A DNA stretch of 17,312 bases from Rodentolepis nana. Its lineage: Eukaryota > Platyhelminthes > Cestoda > Cyclophyllidea > Hymenolepididae. The position numbers and the translations under genes are program-made. The notes below the pieces were generated by a model. The model had not been told where the DNA came from, did no database searches, and was given only the letters and a program-made list of their open reading frames with translations. Below are positions 17,279 through 17,312 of this stretch, in pieces; the stretch's first letter is position 1, and every line of letters starts with the position of its first letter. The stretch covers positions 1 to 17,312 of the forward strand of contig UZAE01014024.1 in assembly GCA_900617975.1 (NCBI GenBank), in the 5' to 3' direction.

Positions 17279-17312
17279 AGATTTTTTTGCATTCTGTACT
17301 ATCTTCCCCTCC

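Overview
The window is AT-rich nuclear DNA from an animal. The recognisable genes are metazoan (a CREB3/OASIS-type bZIP factor and an ESCRT-III CHMP1 protein), they carry GT-AG introns, and much of the sequence is non-coding. Intron sizes (49 bp in one gene, more than 1.3 kb in another), low GC and a possible spliced-leader echo before the CHMP1 start make a flatworm my best guess, but the sequence does not settle the phylum.

Layout. 1-4777: minus-strand CREB3-like gene. The first coding exon is 4777-4097 (acidic activation region) and the second is 2762-2500 (bZIP). The expected membrane-spanning and luminal C-terminus was not found and is probably beyond the left edge. 4778-5000: its likely promoter. 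About 5.0-10.4 kb: long AT-rich stretch with no convincing gene. 10425-11091: complete two-exon minus-strand CHMP1 gene (205 aa). 11.1-15.8 kb: AT-rich spacer with a retroelement copy, a strong hairpin, a few GC-richer islands and a poly-C tract. 15935-17278: plus-strand intronless gene for a 447-aa low-complexity protein with a possible PTB/PH-like N-terminal domain, not recognised.

The main discovery is a repeat family present as two near-complete copies (2887-3248, 13408-13755), one copy cut by the window edge (1-248) and one fragment (1193-1273). All four read on the minus strand. The two near-complete copies are flanked by perfect 12-14 and 16 bp target-site duplications and end in an (AAAT)n-type tail, so this is a short non-autonomous element moved by target-primed reverse transcription, not a DNA transposon or LTR element. 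Its first ~73 nt can be folded by hand into the double-nested pseudoknot of HDV-like self-cleaving ribozymes: 7-bp P1 starting with a G.U pair, P2, P3 with a CC-containing loop, GGGCAAC joining strand, P4 hairpin, and a GGC-A-rich joining strand holding the catalytic C. In the 13.4-kb copy the duplicated target abuts exactly the predicted cleavage site, as expected if the ribozyme defines the 5' end of the transposition RNA.

Three of the four copies lie inside, or probably inside, introns of the CREB3-like gene in sense orientation, where an active ribozyme would cut the pre-mRNA. Every copy here carries at least one predicted defect: P1 mismatches, loss of the P1 5' strand, or altered P1.1/J1.1-4.
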